A stretch of DNA of 64,000 nt from Arthrobacter saudimassiliensis (GCA_900016675.1 LN483071.1:310001-374000), one strand, 5' to 3'. Counted from the first letter of the stretch, positions 27,699-36,652 are shown. A program made the numbers and translations. Notes: generated from the sequence alone by a model not told the origin.

Positions 27699-29336
27699 TT
27701 ACTTGGTGACGTTGTAGTAGATCGGCACGCCGTTCCAGCCGGTCTCCACGTTGTCCACGGCGCTGCTCCAGCCGGACTGCGCCACCTGGTACCACAGCGG
27801 CACCACGGGCAGGTCCTGCAGCAGGATTTCCTGTGCCTGGTTCATGACCTTGGCGCCCTCTTCGGGGGTGCCGGCGGCCAGGCCGTCCTTCAGCAGCTGG
27901 TCGAACTCGGGGTTCTCGTAAACTGCGTCGTTCGAGCCGGCACCGGTGCCGTAGATCGGGCCGAGGAAGTTGTACAGCGACGGGTAGTCCGCCTGCCAGC
28001 CGGTGCGGATGGCGCCGGTCAGGGTCTTGGCGGTGGCGTCGGCGCGCAGCTCCTTGAAGGTGGCGTACGGCTTGCCTTCGGCGTTGATGCCCAGGGTGTT
28101 CTTCAGGCTGTTGGCGACGGCGTCGACCCACTCCTTGTGGTTCGCGTCGGCGTTGTAGCCGATGGTCAGGGCCTGGTCAGCGGGCCACGGGGAGATGGCG
28201 TCGGCCTGCTCCCACAGCTCCTTCGCCTTTTCCGGGTTGTACTCGAGGACCTCGTTGCCGGGGATCTCGTCGCTGAAACCGTCGATCACCGGGGCAGTGA
28301 AGTCAACGGCCGGCTCACGCGAACCCTGGAAGATCACGTCGGTGATCTCCTCCCGGTTGATCGCCATGGAGATGGCCTGGCGGCGCATCTGGCCGGCCTC
28401 GCCGGAGAACTCCTCCATGTAGGTCGGCAGGGTCAGGGTCTGGTTGCCCGCGTACGCCTTCTCGGAGTAGCGGCCCTCGCCCAGGTCGGTCTTGAACGTC
28501 TGGAGCGCGCTGTTCGGCATCGTGTCCAGGATGTCCAGGTTGTCCGCCAGCAGATCCGCGTAGGCGGAGTCGAAGGACGAGTAGAACTTGAAGGTCACGC
28601 CGCCGTTCTGCGGCTCGCGGGTTCCTTCGTAGTCGGGGTTGGCGACCAGGTCGATCTGGACTTCGTGCTGCCAGGCGTCCTCATCGGCGAGCATGTACGG
28701 GCCGTTGCCGACAGGGCTCTCGCCGAAGGCAGCCGGGTCCTCGAGCGCCTCGGAGGGCAGCGGGAAGTAGGCGGTGTAGCCCAGGCGCAGCGGGAAGTCC
28801 GACTCGGGCTGGTTCAGGGTCACCTTGAAGGTGGTGTCGTCGATGACCTCGAGGCCGCTCATGGTCTCGGTGGTGGCTCCCTCGGCGCTGACCTCTTCGT
28901 AGCCCTTGATCGGCTCGAAGAAGTAGGAGTTCAGCTGCGCGTTCTTGGCGGCTGCGCCGAAGTTCCAGGCGTCCACGAAGGACGAGGCGGTGATCGCTTC
29001 GCCGTTGGTGAAGGTCTGGCCTTCCTTGATCTTGATCGTGTAGGTCTGCGAGTCTTCGGTCTCGATGGACTCGGCCAGCTCGTTGACCGTGGCGCCGTTG
29101 GCGTCGTAGCTCACGAGGCCCTCGAAGAGCAGGTCCATGATGCGGCCGCCGCCAACCTCGTTGGTGTTGGCGGGCAGCAGGGGGTTCTGCGGCTCGGTGC
29201 CGTTCGCGGTGATGATCGCACCGGAATCGGCGGTGTTCCCCGCGTTGTTGTCGGCATCGCCGCCGCCGCAGGCGCTCAGAGCCAGTGCAGCAACCGCTGC
29301 AACGCTGAGCAGTTTGGAAGTGCGTGTGAAGCGCAT
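27699..29336 (-). CDS. dppA: Peptide-binding lipoprotein of the ABC importer (family 5)
   Basis: Secreted solute-binding protein, 545 aa. The signal peptide MRFTRTSKLLSVAAVAALAL ends in the lipobox LSAC. The mature part has the family 5 features: GTEPQNPLLPANTNEVGGGR near the start, then the DLLFEGLVSYD segment and the long ligand-binding lobes. ATG at 29336 is preceded by AGGAGG. The frame extends upstream, but a signal peptide must be N-terminal. It heads the operon with dppB, dppC and the double ATPase. Peptide type (di- or oligo-) is not evident. Confidence 0.93.
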   Translation of the reverse strand: MRFTRTSKLLSVAAVAALALSACGGGDADNNAGNTADSGAIITANGTEPQNPLLPANTNEVGGGRIMDLLFEGLVSYDANGATVNELAESIETEDSQTYTIKIKEGQTFTNGEAITASSFVDAWNFGAAAKNAQLNSYFFEPIKGYEEVSAEGATTETMSGLEVIDDTTFKVTLNQPESDFPLRLGYTAYFPLPSEALEDPAAFGESPVGNGPYMLADEDAWQHEVQIDLVANPDYEGTREPQNGGVTFKFYSSFDSAYADLLADNLDILDTMPNSALQTFKTDLGEGRYSEKAYAGNQTLTLPTYMEEFSGEAGQMRRQAISMAINREEITDVIFQGSREPAVDFTAPVIDGFSDEIPGNEVLEYNPEKAKELWEQADAISPWPADQALTIGYNADANHKEWVDAVANSLKNTLGINAEGKPYATFKELRADATAKTLTGAIRTGWQADYPSLYNFLGPIYGTGAGSNDAVYENPEFDQLLKDGLAAGTPEEGAKVMNQAQEILLQDLPVVPLWYQVAQSGWSSAVDNVETGWNGVPIYYNVTK

Positions 29337-29664
29337 TCCGCCTCCTAGATTCTGTAGGTGCCGGCGTCTGAAAACCGGCCAATTCGGCTGCCCTTCTGGG
29401 GTGAGCCGACTCACAAGCACACAAGCATAAGCCTCGGGACTGACCCGTGCGACCCGGGGAGGTGCATGTTTTGGCATGGGCTCTTCCCGGGAACCCGCCC
29501 AACCCGTAAACTATGCGCCCCCTTGCTAGGAATTATAGCCACCGGGGCATGCTCATAACGATTCGGCCTACTCCCTCGACAAAGCGCCAAGTGACGCCCT
29601 GTTACGGCACTCTTGACGAACGCATCGCCCTCTGGACGGGGTTCCCCGAGCGCCCGAAATGAGA
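29337..29664 (-). promoter_or_regulatory. Promoter region of the peptide-transporter operon
   Basis: 328 bases without a gene. On the minus strand a consensus TATAAT lies at 29532-29537, about 195 bases upstream of the binding-protein start. No matching -35 element is obvious. If used, it gives a long 5' leader. The right end must also hold the end of the upstream transcript; only a short GGGGAACCCC repeat is seen there. Confidence 0.45.
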
Positions 29665-31422
29665 TCAGGACGACACGTTCCATTCCCAGAGGTTCCACCA
29701 CGGACCCAGCTCGTTGGGCATGTACTCCACGTTCCGCACGGTGTCGGCGAAGGCGTCCACGCCCGGCATCTGGAACAGCGGGAGCCCGTAGCGCGCCTCC
29801 CAGATCAGCGCGTCGATCTCGATCTGCAGCGCTTCCTGCTCCTCCGCGTCGCCGGCCAGGCGCAGCTTGTCCATCAGCCCGTCCGCGGCGGCGCTGGAGA
29901 AACCGTTGTAGTTCGACGGCGACCCGCTGCCGAAGACCTGCGCCACCGCGGCGGTGCCGACGCCGGTGGAGGTCCAGCCGAAGAGCGCGGCGTCGTAGTT
30001 CCCCTCCTCCAGCGCCTGGGCCCAGCGGTCCCCCGGCAGCCCGCCGTCGACCACCTGGAAGCCGGCCTCGGCCGCGGAGTCGGCGATCAGCCGGAAGGCC
30101 TCGGCCCGGTTCGGGTTGTCGGCGTTGTACAGGATGCGAACCTCGGGGGTGTCACCATCGAGCAGTCCGCGGGCCCGGTCCAGGTCCGGTTCGGCGAAGT
30201 CGTCGGAGCCGTTCTCGGCGGCGGCGGCCTCGTAGCCGGGCTGGTCGGGCAGGAACACCTGTGAGTCCAGGGGGCGGGCGGCGGGATCGACCCCGCCGAG
30301 CACGGCCTCGACGATCTCGGCGCGCGGCACGGTCAGCAGGAACGCCTCCCGCACGCTGCGGTCGGCGAAGACGCCGTTGAACTTCAGGTCCAGGTGGTCG
30401 TAGCTGAGCTGGTTTCCCTGCTGCACGGTCACGTTGTCCAGCGCCTGCAGGGCGGTCACCGTCCCGCTGTCCGGCAGCGGGGAGACGATGTCCACCTCGC
30501 CGCTGCGCAGCGCCTCGACCTGGGCGGCCGGATCGGCGATGAAGTGGACGGTGATCTCGTCCAGCGCCGGTTCCGGCCCCCAGTCGTAGTCGTCGTTGCG
30601 CACCAGGGTGAGCGTGCCGTCGTCGGCCATGGAATGGACGATGAACGGGCCGTTGGACAGGTACAGCGACGGATCCGCCGGCAGCGTGTCCATGCTGAAG
30701 CCGGTGTTCCAGAAATCGGCGACGGCGCGCAGCTCCTCGTCCTCCCCGCTCCCCCGCGGCGTTTCGCGGATCAGTCGGGTCAGGGCCTCGTCGTCGGCAA
30801 GCCCGGCCTTGCGTGCCACGATGTGGGCGGGCATGCCGATGCCGCCCCAGTCGGTGAGCGAACCGAACGCGGTCTCCCAGTCGGCGTAGGGCTCGGACCA
30901 GGTCAGGGTGATGCTGCGGTTGTCGTCGCCGATCTCCGGCAGGTCCGTGGAGGCCAGGGCCTCCGTGGAGCCGGCGAAGTCGAAGTACCGGGTGTCGCCG
31001 TCGTCGAACCAGCCGGAGAAGGCCGCCCAGGCGAGCATCATGTCGTCGGCGTCGACCGGCTCGCCGTCGGACCACTGCACGCCCTCGTTGACGGTGTACT
31101 TGACGGTCAGCGGGTCGTCTGAGGTCTTTTCGTAGCGGCCGAAGTCCTCCAGCTTCACGATGTCCAGGTTGTTGTCCACGTAGTTGAAGCCGGAGTGCGT
31201 GGCGTAGGCGATCCGGGCGTTGGCCACGTTGTTGCCGGAGACCGACTGCGGGTTGAAGGAGGTGAAGTCGTTGGCCTCGGCGACGGCGACGGATCCGCCG
31301 AGCGTGCGCGAAGGCTCAGGCGCCGGACCGGCGTCGGGCTCCGGATCGCTGCACCCGGCCAGCAGGAGGACGGCGGCCGTGGCTGCGGCGGCGAGCGTGG
31401 TGGACAAACGGGCCCGGATCAT
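29665..31422 (-). CDS. Second peptide/solute-binding lipoprotein (family 5), without its own permeases
   Basis: 585 aa. The signal peptide ends in the lipobox LAGC. The mature chain follows the family 5 plan (VSGNNVANARIAYATHSGFN near the N-terminus, the NEGVQWSDGEPVDADDMMLAW block, long C-terminal lobe). It differs clearly from the 27699 gene. No permease or ATPase gene accompanies it, so it may feed the nearby Dpp importer or work as a receptor. Its start overlaps the stop of the uridine-kinase-like gene upstream (ATGA), so the two are translated together. Confidence 0.88.
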   Translation of the reverse strand: MIRARLSTTLAAAATAAVLLLAGCSDPEPDAGPAPEPSRTLGGSVAVAEANDFTSFNPQSVSGNNVANARIAYATHSGFNYVDNNLDIVKLEDFGRYEKTSDDPLTVKYTVNEGVQWSDGEPVDADDMMLAWAAFSGWFDDGDTRYFDFAGSTEALASTDLPEIGDDNRSITLTWSEPYADWETAFGSLTDWGGIGMPAHIVARKAGLADDEALTRLIRETPRGSGEDEELRAVADFWNTGFSMDTLPADPSLYLSNGPFIVHSMADDGTLTLVRNDDYDWGPEPALDEITVHFIADPAAQVEALRSGEVDIVSPLPDSGTVTALQALDNVTVQQGNQLSYDHLDLKFNGVFADRSVREAFLLTVPRAEIVEAVLGGVDPAARPLDSQVFLPDQPGYEAAAAENGSDDFAEPDLDRARGLLDGDTPEVRILYNADNPNRAEAFRLIADSAAEAGFQVVDGGLPGDRWAQALEEGNYDAALFGWTSTGVGTAAVAQVFGSGSPSNYNGFSSAAADGLMDKLRLAGDAEEQEALQIEIDALIWEARYGLPLFQMPGVDAFADTVRNVEYMPNELGPWWNLWEWNVSS

Positions 31423-32171
31423 CGGTCTCCTTGCGTTGGACTTCCAGCATTAGACAACGGGGCGGCGCCGGGTGGAAAGCTGCGGCTCCGGTCCCTGAGG
31501 ATGCGCGCCGCGCCGGTGTCGGTGCCGGTGTCGGTGACGACGACGTCGGCCCGGCTCCGCGGATCCGCAGCCTGCAGGTAGAGGCGCTGCCCCTGGACGT
31601 AGCGGCGCATGGTGGGGTGCTCCGGATCCGGGTGCGTGCCGTCGCGCAGTGCCATTCGGCGCGCCGTCTCGGTGAAGGGCACGTCCAGGAAGACCGAGAA
31701 GTTCCAGCGGCCGTGCAGGCCGTCGCGGTGCAGGAACATCCCCTCCACCATGACGACGGCGTCCTCCGGCGCCTGCCGCTGCTCCGCCGGGCGTACGGCG
31801 TCGGCTGCGGGATCGTACGACGCCGCCCGGTAGCCGCCGTCGCCGCCGGGTCCCAGCGGGGCCAGGATGAACTCGTGGAACGCCGCGTGGTCGTAGGTGT
31901 CCAGCCAGAAACCCTCCGGTGAACGGCGGCCGCGGCGGTGCCGGACGGCCGATGGATTGAGGAAGCCGTCGAGGTGGACCAGGAGGACCGGGCGGCCGGC
32001 CGCAGCGGCGAGCGCCGGGGCCAGGGCAGCGGAGAAGGTGGTCTTGCCGCTGCCGTCGACGCCGTCAACGCCCACCAGCGCCCTGCGCCCTCGGGGCAGG
32101 TCGACGGCAAGGCGGGCGGCGAGCGTCGTGATGACCGGGTTCAGGGGCAGGCCTCCTATCCTGTCTGGCAT
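31419..32171 (-). CDS. Uridine-kinase-like P-loop protein
   Basis: 250 aa. The P-loop is VGVDGVDGSGKTTFSAALAP, followed by LLVHLDGFLNP at the second strand and the VVMVEGMFLHRDGL segment. This is the plan of uridine kinase/phosphoribulokinase-like enzymes; the true substrate is not known. It is coupled by a 4-base overlap to a solute-binding lipoprotein gene. The ATG at 32171 shares two bases with the ATG of the divergent 32170 gene, and neither has a clear ribosome-binding site, so one start may be wrong. A GTG about 12 codons downstream is an alternative. Confidence 0.75.
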   Translation of the reverse strand: MPDRIGGLPLNPVITTLAARLAVDLPRGRRALVGVDGVDGSGKTTFSAALAPALAAAAGRPVLLVHLDGFLNPSAVRHRRGRRSPEGFWLDTYDHAAFHEFILAPLGPGGDGGYRAASYDPAADAVRPAEQRQAPEDAVVMVEGMFLHRDGLHGRWNFSVFLDVPFTETARRMALRDGTHPDPEHPTMRRYVQGQRLYLQAADPRSRADVVVTDTGTDTGAARILRDRSRSFPPGAAPLSNAGSPTQGDR

Positions 32172-32610
32172 GGGACTTTTTCGGCGGGACGATCGGCGCC
32201 AGGCTGCGGCTCCAGGGCTCCCGGGCGGCTCACCTGCCGTTCCGGCCCCCAGCGGCGACGGGGTGGACCGCGCGGCCGCGCTGCGGGAGGCCGGGGAGGC
32301 CTTCCACGCGGCCGAGCACGGGATGTGGGAAGCCTATCTGCAGCACCGGGAAGCCGCAGCGGCGGCACGGTCCCTGATCCGGGAGGTACGGGCGGTGGCG
32401 CCGGAGCTGCCCGAGGACGTGCGCGCCGCCGTGCTGCGCCGGGCGGAGGAGCTCGAGGCGCACACGTCCCGGACCTTCGATGAACTGGTGGCCGAGCGGG
32501 AGATGAAGCTGATGGAGGCCGGGCGCCGAGGCCCAGGGTGGACGGTCGAGTTCTCTCCGCGGCGCTTCGGTGACCGGTATGTCCGGGAGGACGGGCAGGA
32601 CGACAGCTAG
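32170..32610 (+). CDS. Small conserved protein, helical, unknown function
   Basis: 146 aa. The N-terminus is MGLFRRDDRR, then a Pro/Gly linker, then long predicted helices from residue 40 to 125 (AAALREAGEAFHAAEHGMWE, VRAAVLRRAEELEAH). The C-terminal WTVEFSPRRFGDRYVREDGQ is basic and acidic. I do not recognise a family. Codon use is like its neighbours, so I take it as real. The start codon overlaps that of the divergent kinase gene. Confidence 0.6.
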   Translation: MGLFRRDDRRQAAAPGLPGGSPAVPAPSGDGVDRAAALREAGEAFHAAEHGMWEAYLQHREAAAAARSLIREVRAVAPELPEDVRAAVLRRAEELEAHTSRTFDELVAEREMKLMEAGRRGPGWTVEFSPRRFGDRYVREDGQDDS

Positions 32611-32708
32611 GCCCCGGCCGGCGTCGACCCCCTACGGAACCCGCCGTCCCGGGCCGGCCGTCGATAGAATGGACGCGCATCCGGCCCCTGCCAGAAAACG
32701 AGGCTCCC

Positions 32709-33320
32709 GTGAAGATCACCATTGTCGGCGGCTCCCAGGGCACCGGCGCACAGCTCGCGTCGCTGGCGGCGGCCGCCGGGCATGAAGTCACCGTCCTGTC
32801 CCGCAGCGGACGCGCTCCGGAAGGCGTTCAGGCGGCCGCCGGCGACGCAACCGACCCCGCCGCGGCCGCGCGCGCCGTCGCCGGAGCCGACGCCGTCGTC
32901 GTCACCGTGGGCGGGGCCAAGGGTGTGGCCCATCAGCGGGCCGCCGTCACGCGGGCGGTGATCACGACGATGCAGGAGCAGGGCGTCCGCAGGCTCCTGG
33001 TGCAGTCCTCGCTCGGCGCCGGAGATTCCGGTTCCCAGCTGCCCGGTCCGCTGGGGTTCATCACCAAGGCCGTGCTGGCGAAGCCGCTGGCCGACCACAA
33101 CGAGCAGGAGGCCGCGGTGACCGGCTCCGGCCTGGACTGGACCATCGTCCGGCCCTCCGGCCTCAACGACAAGGAGCCGACCGGCTCCGTGCGGACCCAT
33201 GTGGTGGGCGACGGCGGGAAGCTGGGCGGTTCGATTCCGCGGCGTGGCCTCGCCGCGTTCATGCTGCGGGCGCTGACCGACGACGCGGCCATCGGCCAGG
33301 CCGTCGGCATCAGCAGCTAG
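32709..33320 (+). CDS. NAD(P)H-binding oxidoreductase-like protein (NmrA/atypical SDR)
   Basis: 203 aa. The dinucleotide-binding loop is TIVGGSQGTGAQLASLAAAAG at the N-terminus, followed by ADAVVVTVGG and VRRLLVQSSLGAGDSG. LDWTIVRPSGLNDKEPTG matches the substrate side of atypical short-chain dehydrogenases that lack the Tyr-x3-Lys pair. The role is unknown. GTG at 32709; a TAGAAT about 40 bases upstream could be the -10 element. Confidence 0.8.
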   Translation: MKITIVGGSQGTGAQLASLAAAAGHEVTVLSRSGRAPEGVQAAAGDATDPAAAARAVAGADAVVVTVGGAKGVAHQRAAVTRAVITTMQEQGVRRLLVQSSLGAGDSGSQLPGPLGFITKAVLAKPLADHNEQEAAVTGSGLDWTIVRPSGLNDKEPTGSVRTHVVGDGGKLGGSIPRRGLAAFMLRALTDDAAIGQAVGISS

Positions 33321-33348
33321 CCGTTCCGGCGGCCCGGGCTGGTGCCGG

Positions 33349-34374
33349 TTACTGTGCCGCACCCTTGAGGCGGGGCGCGATGAACCACAGCAGCAGGCCC
33401 AGGAGCGCCCATCCGCCGAGGGTGATTCCGGCCGCCAGGCCGCCGGCGCCGTCGAAGTAGGCCACCGCGCGGACGAGCGTGCCCGCCGCGCCCGGCGGGA
33501 GCAGCTGGCCGATGACCGCCACGCCCGCGGGCAGCCACTGGGCGCCGGCGGCGATCCCGGCGAACGGGTTGCCGACGAACATCATCGACATGGCGGCCAC
33601 GGTGAAGCCCTTGGTGCCGAAGACCTCTTTGAGCCCGGCGAGCGGCAGGGCCAGCGCGGCGATGCCAAGTCCGACGCTTGCCGCCACCGGCAGAACCGGC
33701 CCGTCGATGCTGCCGAAGACGAACTTCAGGACGGCCGCGACGACGAGCCCGCCGGCGGCCGAGAATCCGAACAGCCCGCCGAGGATCCAGCCGCGCCGGC
33801 CGGCCAGCATTGAACTGAACGCAACGGCCGGCACGATGCCGCCGAAGACCAGCGGGAAGGCCAGGCCGCCGATGCCGACGCCGGTGGGATCATCCGCCGG
33901 CAGCGGCACGACGTCGATGACCCGGGCCGGGGCGCCGCTGCTGCCGGCCAGCACGGCACCGGCGTTGCTGACGGCCCCGGAAATGGCGGTGGAGCCGGCG
34001 CTGGCCACATAGACGGACACGTCCGCCCCGGACAGATCGAACCCGCCGACGACGTCGCGCACTTCGATGCCCTGCTGCAGCTCCGCGGCGTCCGCATAGG
34101 TCCTCGCCTCGAACGCTCCCGGGGCCTGATCGTCGAGCAGCTGGGCCGCCCGCTCCGCCTGTTCGGTTCCTCCCACCATGCCGACCTGCAGGTCCCGGGG
34201 GCCGGAGAGCAGGGAGGGCGAGATGAACAGCATCAACAGGGCGAGGAGGATCGCGGAGAGCCCGACGGTGAGGCCGGCCCAGATGACCACCGGCTTTCCG
34301 CGGGAGGGCTTGGCCGGGCCGGACGGCGCGGGGGTTGTCGATGGGGTGCCGGGGGTGATGCTGGGAGCAGACAT
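33349..34374 (-). CDS. Membrane protein (ABC-2/YhgE-like layout) under a divergent TetR regulator
   Basis: 341 aa. A Pro/Thr-rich cytoplasmic N-terminus is followed by one membrane helix (about residues 30-52), then an outer domain of about 110 residues, then five or six helices. This is the layout of YhgE/Pip-like and ABC-2-type permease proteins. No ATPase gene is nearby. It diverges from the TetR gene at 34465 across two palindromes, so it is probably the repressor's target, perhaps an efflux or envelope-stress function. Confidence 0.7.
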   Translation of the reverse strand: MSAPSITPGTPSTTPAPSGPAKPSRGKPVVIWAGLTVGLSAILLALLMLFISPSLLSGPRDLQVGMVGGTEQAERAAQLLDDQAPGAFEARTYADAAELQQGIEVRDVVGGFDLSGADVSVYVASAGSTAISGAVSNAGAVLAGSSGAPARVIDVVPLPADDPTGVGIGGLAFPLVFGGIVPAVAFSSMLAGRRGWILGGLFGFSAAGGLVVAAVLKFVFGSIDGPVLPVAASVGLGIAALALPLAGLKEVFGTKGFTVAAMSMMFVGNPFAGIAAGAQWLPAGVAVIGQLLPPGAAGTLVRAVAYFDGAGGLAAGITLGGWALLGLLLWFIAPRLKGAAQ

Positions 34375-34390
34375 GCGGGCTTTCAGGTTA

Positions 34391-34432
34391 GTGGAGGAAA
34401 TTCCTCCACATCCTACCGGATGAATTCTCTCC
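34391..34432. promoter_or_regulatory. Paired operator-like palindromes between membrane-protein gene and TetR gene
   Basis: GTGGAGGAAATTCCTCCAC at 34391-34409 is a perfect 9-1-9 palindrome. A degenerate second copy, GGATGAATTCTCTCC, lies at 34418-34432, with 25 bases between the starts of the equivalent 15-base cores. Both are in the 90-base gap between the divergent starts, the expected place for a TetR operator. Confidence 0.7.
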
Positions 34433-34464
34433 GGTTAGACTTGGGAAAACCGAAGGGAGCCGAC

Positions 34465-35052
34465 ATGAGGGCGGACGCCGCACGACGCCGGGAGGCGATC
34501 ATCACCCAGGCCCGGCACATTTTCGCCGAGCGCGGCGGTGACGTCGCCCTGGAGGCGATCGCCGCCGCGAGCGGTGTCGGCATCGCGACCCTGTACCGGA
34601 ACTTCCCGAGCCGTGAGGACCTGATCGCTGCGGTAGTGGACGACATGGTGCAGCAGATCCTCGACGCCGTCGAGGAGGCGAAGACGGAGGCCGTCGAGGA
34701 TGCGGCTGCGGCCTGGGAAACACTGCTCACCCGGCTGCTGGACCTGGAGCTGGGGGCGCTGACGGACGGACTCGGCGTGCAGGCACGGCCCGCTTCGAAC
34801 GTGGCCCGGGGTGGCGGATCGGATGCAGCCTCGCCGCTTGCCCGGATTCAGCAGCCGGCCCTGGACGCCCTCGATGAGCTGGTGGCGGTGCTTCAGGACG
34901 CCAAGGCAGTGCGGGGCGGCCTGCGCGGCCTGGACGTGATCGTGGCTCTGGCCACCATCACCCGACCTCAGGCGGCGCCCATCCGTGAGGCGGCCCCGGA
35001 GGTGCGGGCCCAGCTGGCGGAGGCATACCTTGCCTGGACCCGCACCGGATAA
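34465..35052 (+). CDS. TetR family transcriptional regulator
   Basis: 195 aa. The N-terminal helix-turn-helix is RREAIITQARHIFAERGGDV then LEAIAAASGVGIATLYRNFP followed by SREDLIAAV, the TetR signature. The C-terminal ligand and dimer domain is unlike any I recognise. ATG at 34465 has AAGGGAG six bases upstream; the longer frame from 34420 would run over the operator region and is rejected. It likely represses itself and the divergent membrane-protein gene. Confidence 0.88.
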   Translation: MRADAARRREAIITQARHIFAERGGDVALEAIAAASGVGIATLYRNFPSREDLIAAVVDDMVQQILDAVEEAKTEAVEDAAAAWETLLTRLLDLELGALTDGLGVQARPASNVARGGGSDAASPLARIQQPALDALDELVAVLQDAKAVRGGLRGLDVIVALATITRPQAAPIREAAPEVRAQLAEAYLAWTRTG

Positions 35053-35072
35053 CGGAGGCCCCCCTGGATCGT

Positions 35073-35939
35073 TCAGGCGCGCTCGATCGGAAACCGGAGC
35101 TCACAGGTCGCCCTCGTGAAGTCCGGGGCATGGTCGAGCACCGAGACGATCGACGGCCCGGGGCGGAGCCGGAACGGGTTCGACGGGAACCACTCCGTGG
35201 CGGACCGCGCGTAGGCCTCCTGCAGTGCGGCCGGGTGCGGACCGGCGGTACGGAAGACCACCCACTCCCCCGCGTCCACGGCGATGACATCCAGGTCGGG
35301 CGGCACCTGAGTGTCGGCGTCGACCGCCACGCCGTGCAGGTACGTCAGCTCGCTGCCTTCGGCATAGTCGGGGTCGACGTCGGCGCTGACCTGGAGCAGG
35401 CCCGACGGCTCGGTGTTGCCAAGCTGCTTGAGGCGGTCGTGCTCGGAGGCGGGCAGAGAGGCGATGAGCTGCTGGATGTGCGGGTTGATTCCCTCGTGGA
35501 GAAGGGGCACGCGGGCGGCGTGGCCGATCAGGCGGAAGGCGGGGCGGTTGATGATGCGGGCATCCATGGGGGTGCTCCCTTCGACGGCCAGGCGGAACCT
35601 GAGCAGCGGCTGGCTGTGAAGGGGGCCGCCGGTCCGGCGGACGTCGCCGTGGCTCGCTCCGTGCACGGCACGGAACGCGCGCCCGAAGGCTTCGGTGGAG
35701 CCGTATCCGTAGCGCACGGCGATGGTGAGCAGGTCCTCATCGCCGATGATGTCGGCTACGGCAAGGGTCATGCGCCGCCGCCGTATATAGGCGGAGATCG
35801 GCATGCCGGCCAGGGACGTGAACATCCGACGCAGGTGGTAGCCGGTGGTGCCCGCCGCTGCGGCGAAGGCATCGATGTCGACGTCGTCGCCCGGGCGCTG
35901 TTCGATCTCGTCGACCAGACGGTTGAGGATCCCGATCAC
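35073..35939 (-). CDS. AraC family regulator with GyrI-like effector domain
   Basis: 288 aa. Two helix-turn-helix motifs at about residues 20-110 (AFAAAAGTTGYHLRRMFTSL; ISAYIRRRRMTLAVADII; LLTIAVRYGYGSTEAFGRAF) make the AraC DNA-binding domain, here at the N-terminus. Residues about 125-288 form a GyrI-like small-molecule-binding domain (RIINRPAFRLIGHAARVPLL; the WVVFRTAGPHPAALQEAY motif). This order is that of Rob/SoxS-relative multidrug regulators. GTG at 35939 is preceded by AAGGAGAAGGGAG. Its target is not evident. Confidence 0.88.
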   Translation of the reverse strand: MIGILNRLVDEIEQRPGDDVDIDAFAAAAGTTGYHLRRMFTSLAGMPISAYIRRRRMTLAVADIIGDEDLLTIAVRYGYGSTEAFGRAFRAVHGASHGDVRRTGGPLHSQPLLRFRLAVEGSTPMDARIINRPAFRLIGHAARVPLLHEGINPHIQQLIASLPASEHDRLKQLGNTEPSGLLQVSADVDPDYAEGSELTYLHGVAVDADTQVPPDLDVIAVDAGEWVVFRTAGPHPAALQEAYARSATEWFPSNPFRLRPGPSIVSVLDHAPDFTRATCELRFPIERA

Positions 35940-36100
35940 GGCTGCTCCCTTCTCCTTCCACTCTCCTCGCCGGCGGGCTGACGCCGCCCGACTTTTCAGG
36001 TCCGGTGCTGTCGGATTCCACCGGTCCGGCAGCTTTGCGAAGGGCTCCAAGCCGGTGCGGTCGGCGCCCTGGCGCCGCACTCTCCTACGGCTGCCGGGTT

Positions 36101-36598
36101 TCATGCACCTGTGCGTGCCTCACCGGCTTCCATCCGCTGCCGTGCGGTGTTCAGTCCCGCCGCTACCGGTACGTGGCCCGTGGCGGCTGCCAGGCCGAAG
36201 ATCGGCATGTCGCTGTACACCGCTTCCCGACCGCCCGGCGTGGTTTCGTACGTCTCGTGCCACACGCCGACGTCGCCGGTGCCCGCGGACGTGCGCATGA
36301 ACCGACGCCAGGGCTCAAGGTGCGGGGCGGCGCCGTCGGCTGCGAACCGCTGGAGGTGTTCCGGACTCTTCCAGTAACTGACGATGATGGTCGTCCGACC
36401 CAGCCACTGCTGGTAGCCCAACATCCCGGCGTCCGGCGTCTTGGCGAGGTGGGTGAGCATCTTGGGCATAGCTGCGGCCACCCGCGCCACCTGCCCGAGC
36501 TTCCACCACCGGTTTGCCCGCATTCCGATCAGGAAAACGGTGACCGGTCCGGCCTTGGGGTCTGCGGTGAAACGTCCTGGCTGCACTGGTATGGCCAT
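36101..36598 (-). CDS. DUF4188 family protein
   Basis: 165 aa. The PGRFTADPKAGPVTVFLIGM start, MRANRWWKLGQVARVAAAMP and the GMLGYQQWLGRTTIIVSYWK core are typical of DUF4188, an antibiotic-biosynthesis-monooxygenase-like alpha/beta fold. The catalytic role is unproven. The ATG at 36598 has GGAGAG just upstream; the frame to 36610 is less likely. It diverges from a TetR gene across a perfect palindrome and is the likely regulated partner. Confidence 0.85.
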   Translation of the reverse strand: MAIPVQPGRFTADPKAGPVTVFLIGMRANRWWKLGQVARVAAAMPKMLTHLAKTPDAGMLGYQQWLGRTTIIVSYWKSPEHLQRFAADGAAPHLEPWRRFMRTSAGTGDVGVWHETYETTPGGREAVYSDMPIFGLAAATGHVPVAAGLNTARQRMEAGEARTGA

Positions 36599-36609
36599 CT
36601 GTCTCTCCA

Positions 36610-36628
36610 TTCGTAACGATGTTACGAA
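36610..36628. promoter_or_regulatory. TetR-type operator palindrome
   Basis: TTCGTAAC, a GAT spacer, GTTACGAA: a perfect 8-3-8 palindrome only 12 bases upstream of the DUF4188 start and 25 bases before the TetR start. The GTAAC-N3-GTTAC form is a common TetR/AcrR operator. It must overlap both promoters. Confidence 0.75.
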
Positions 36629-36652
36629 ACAGTGTTATGCAATACTGGATCC

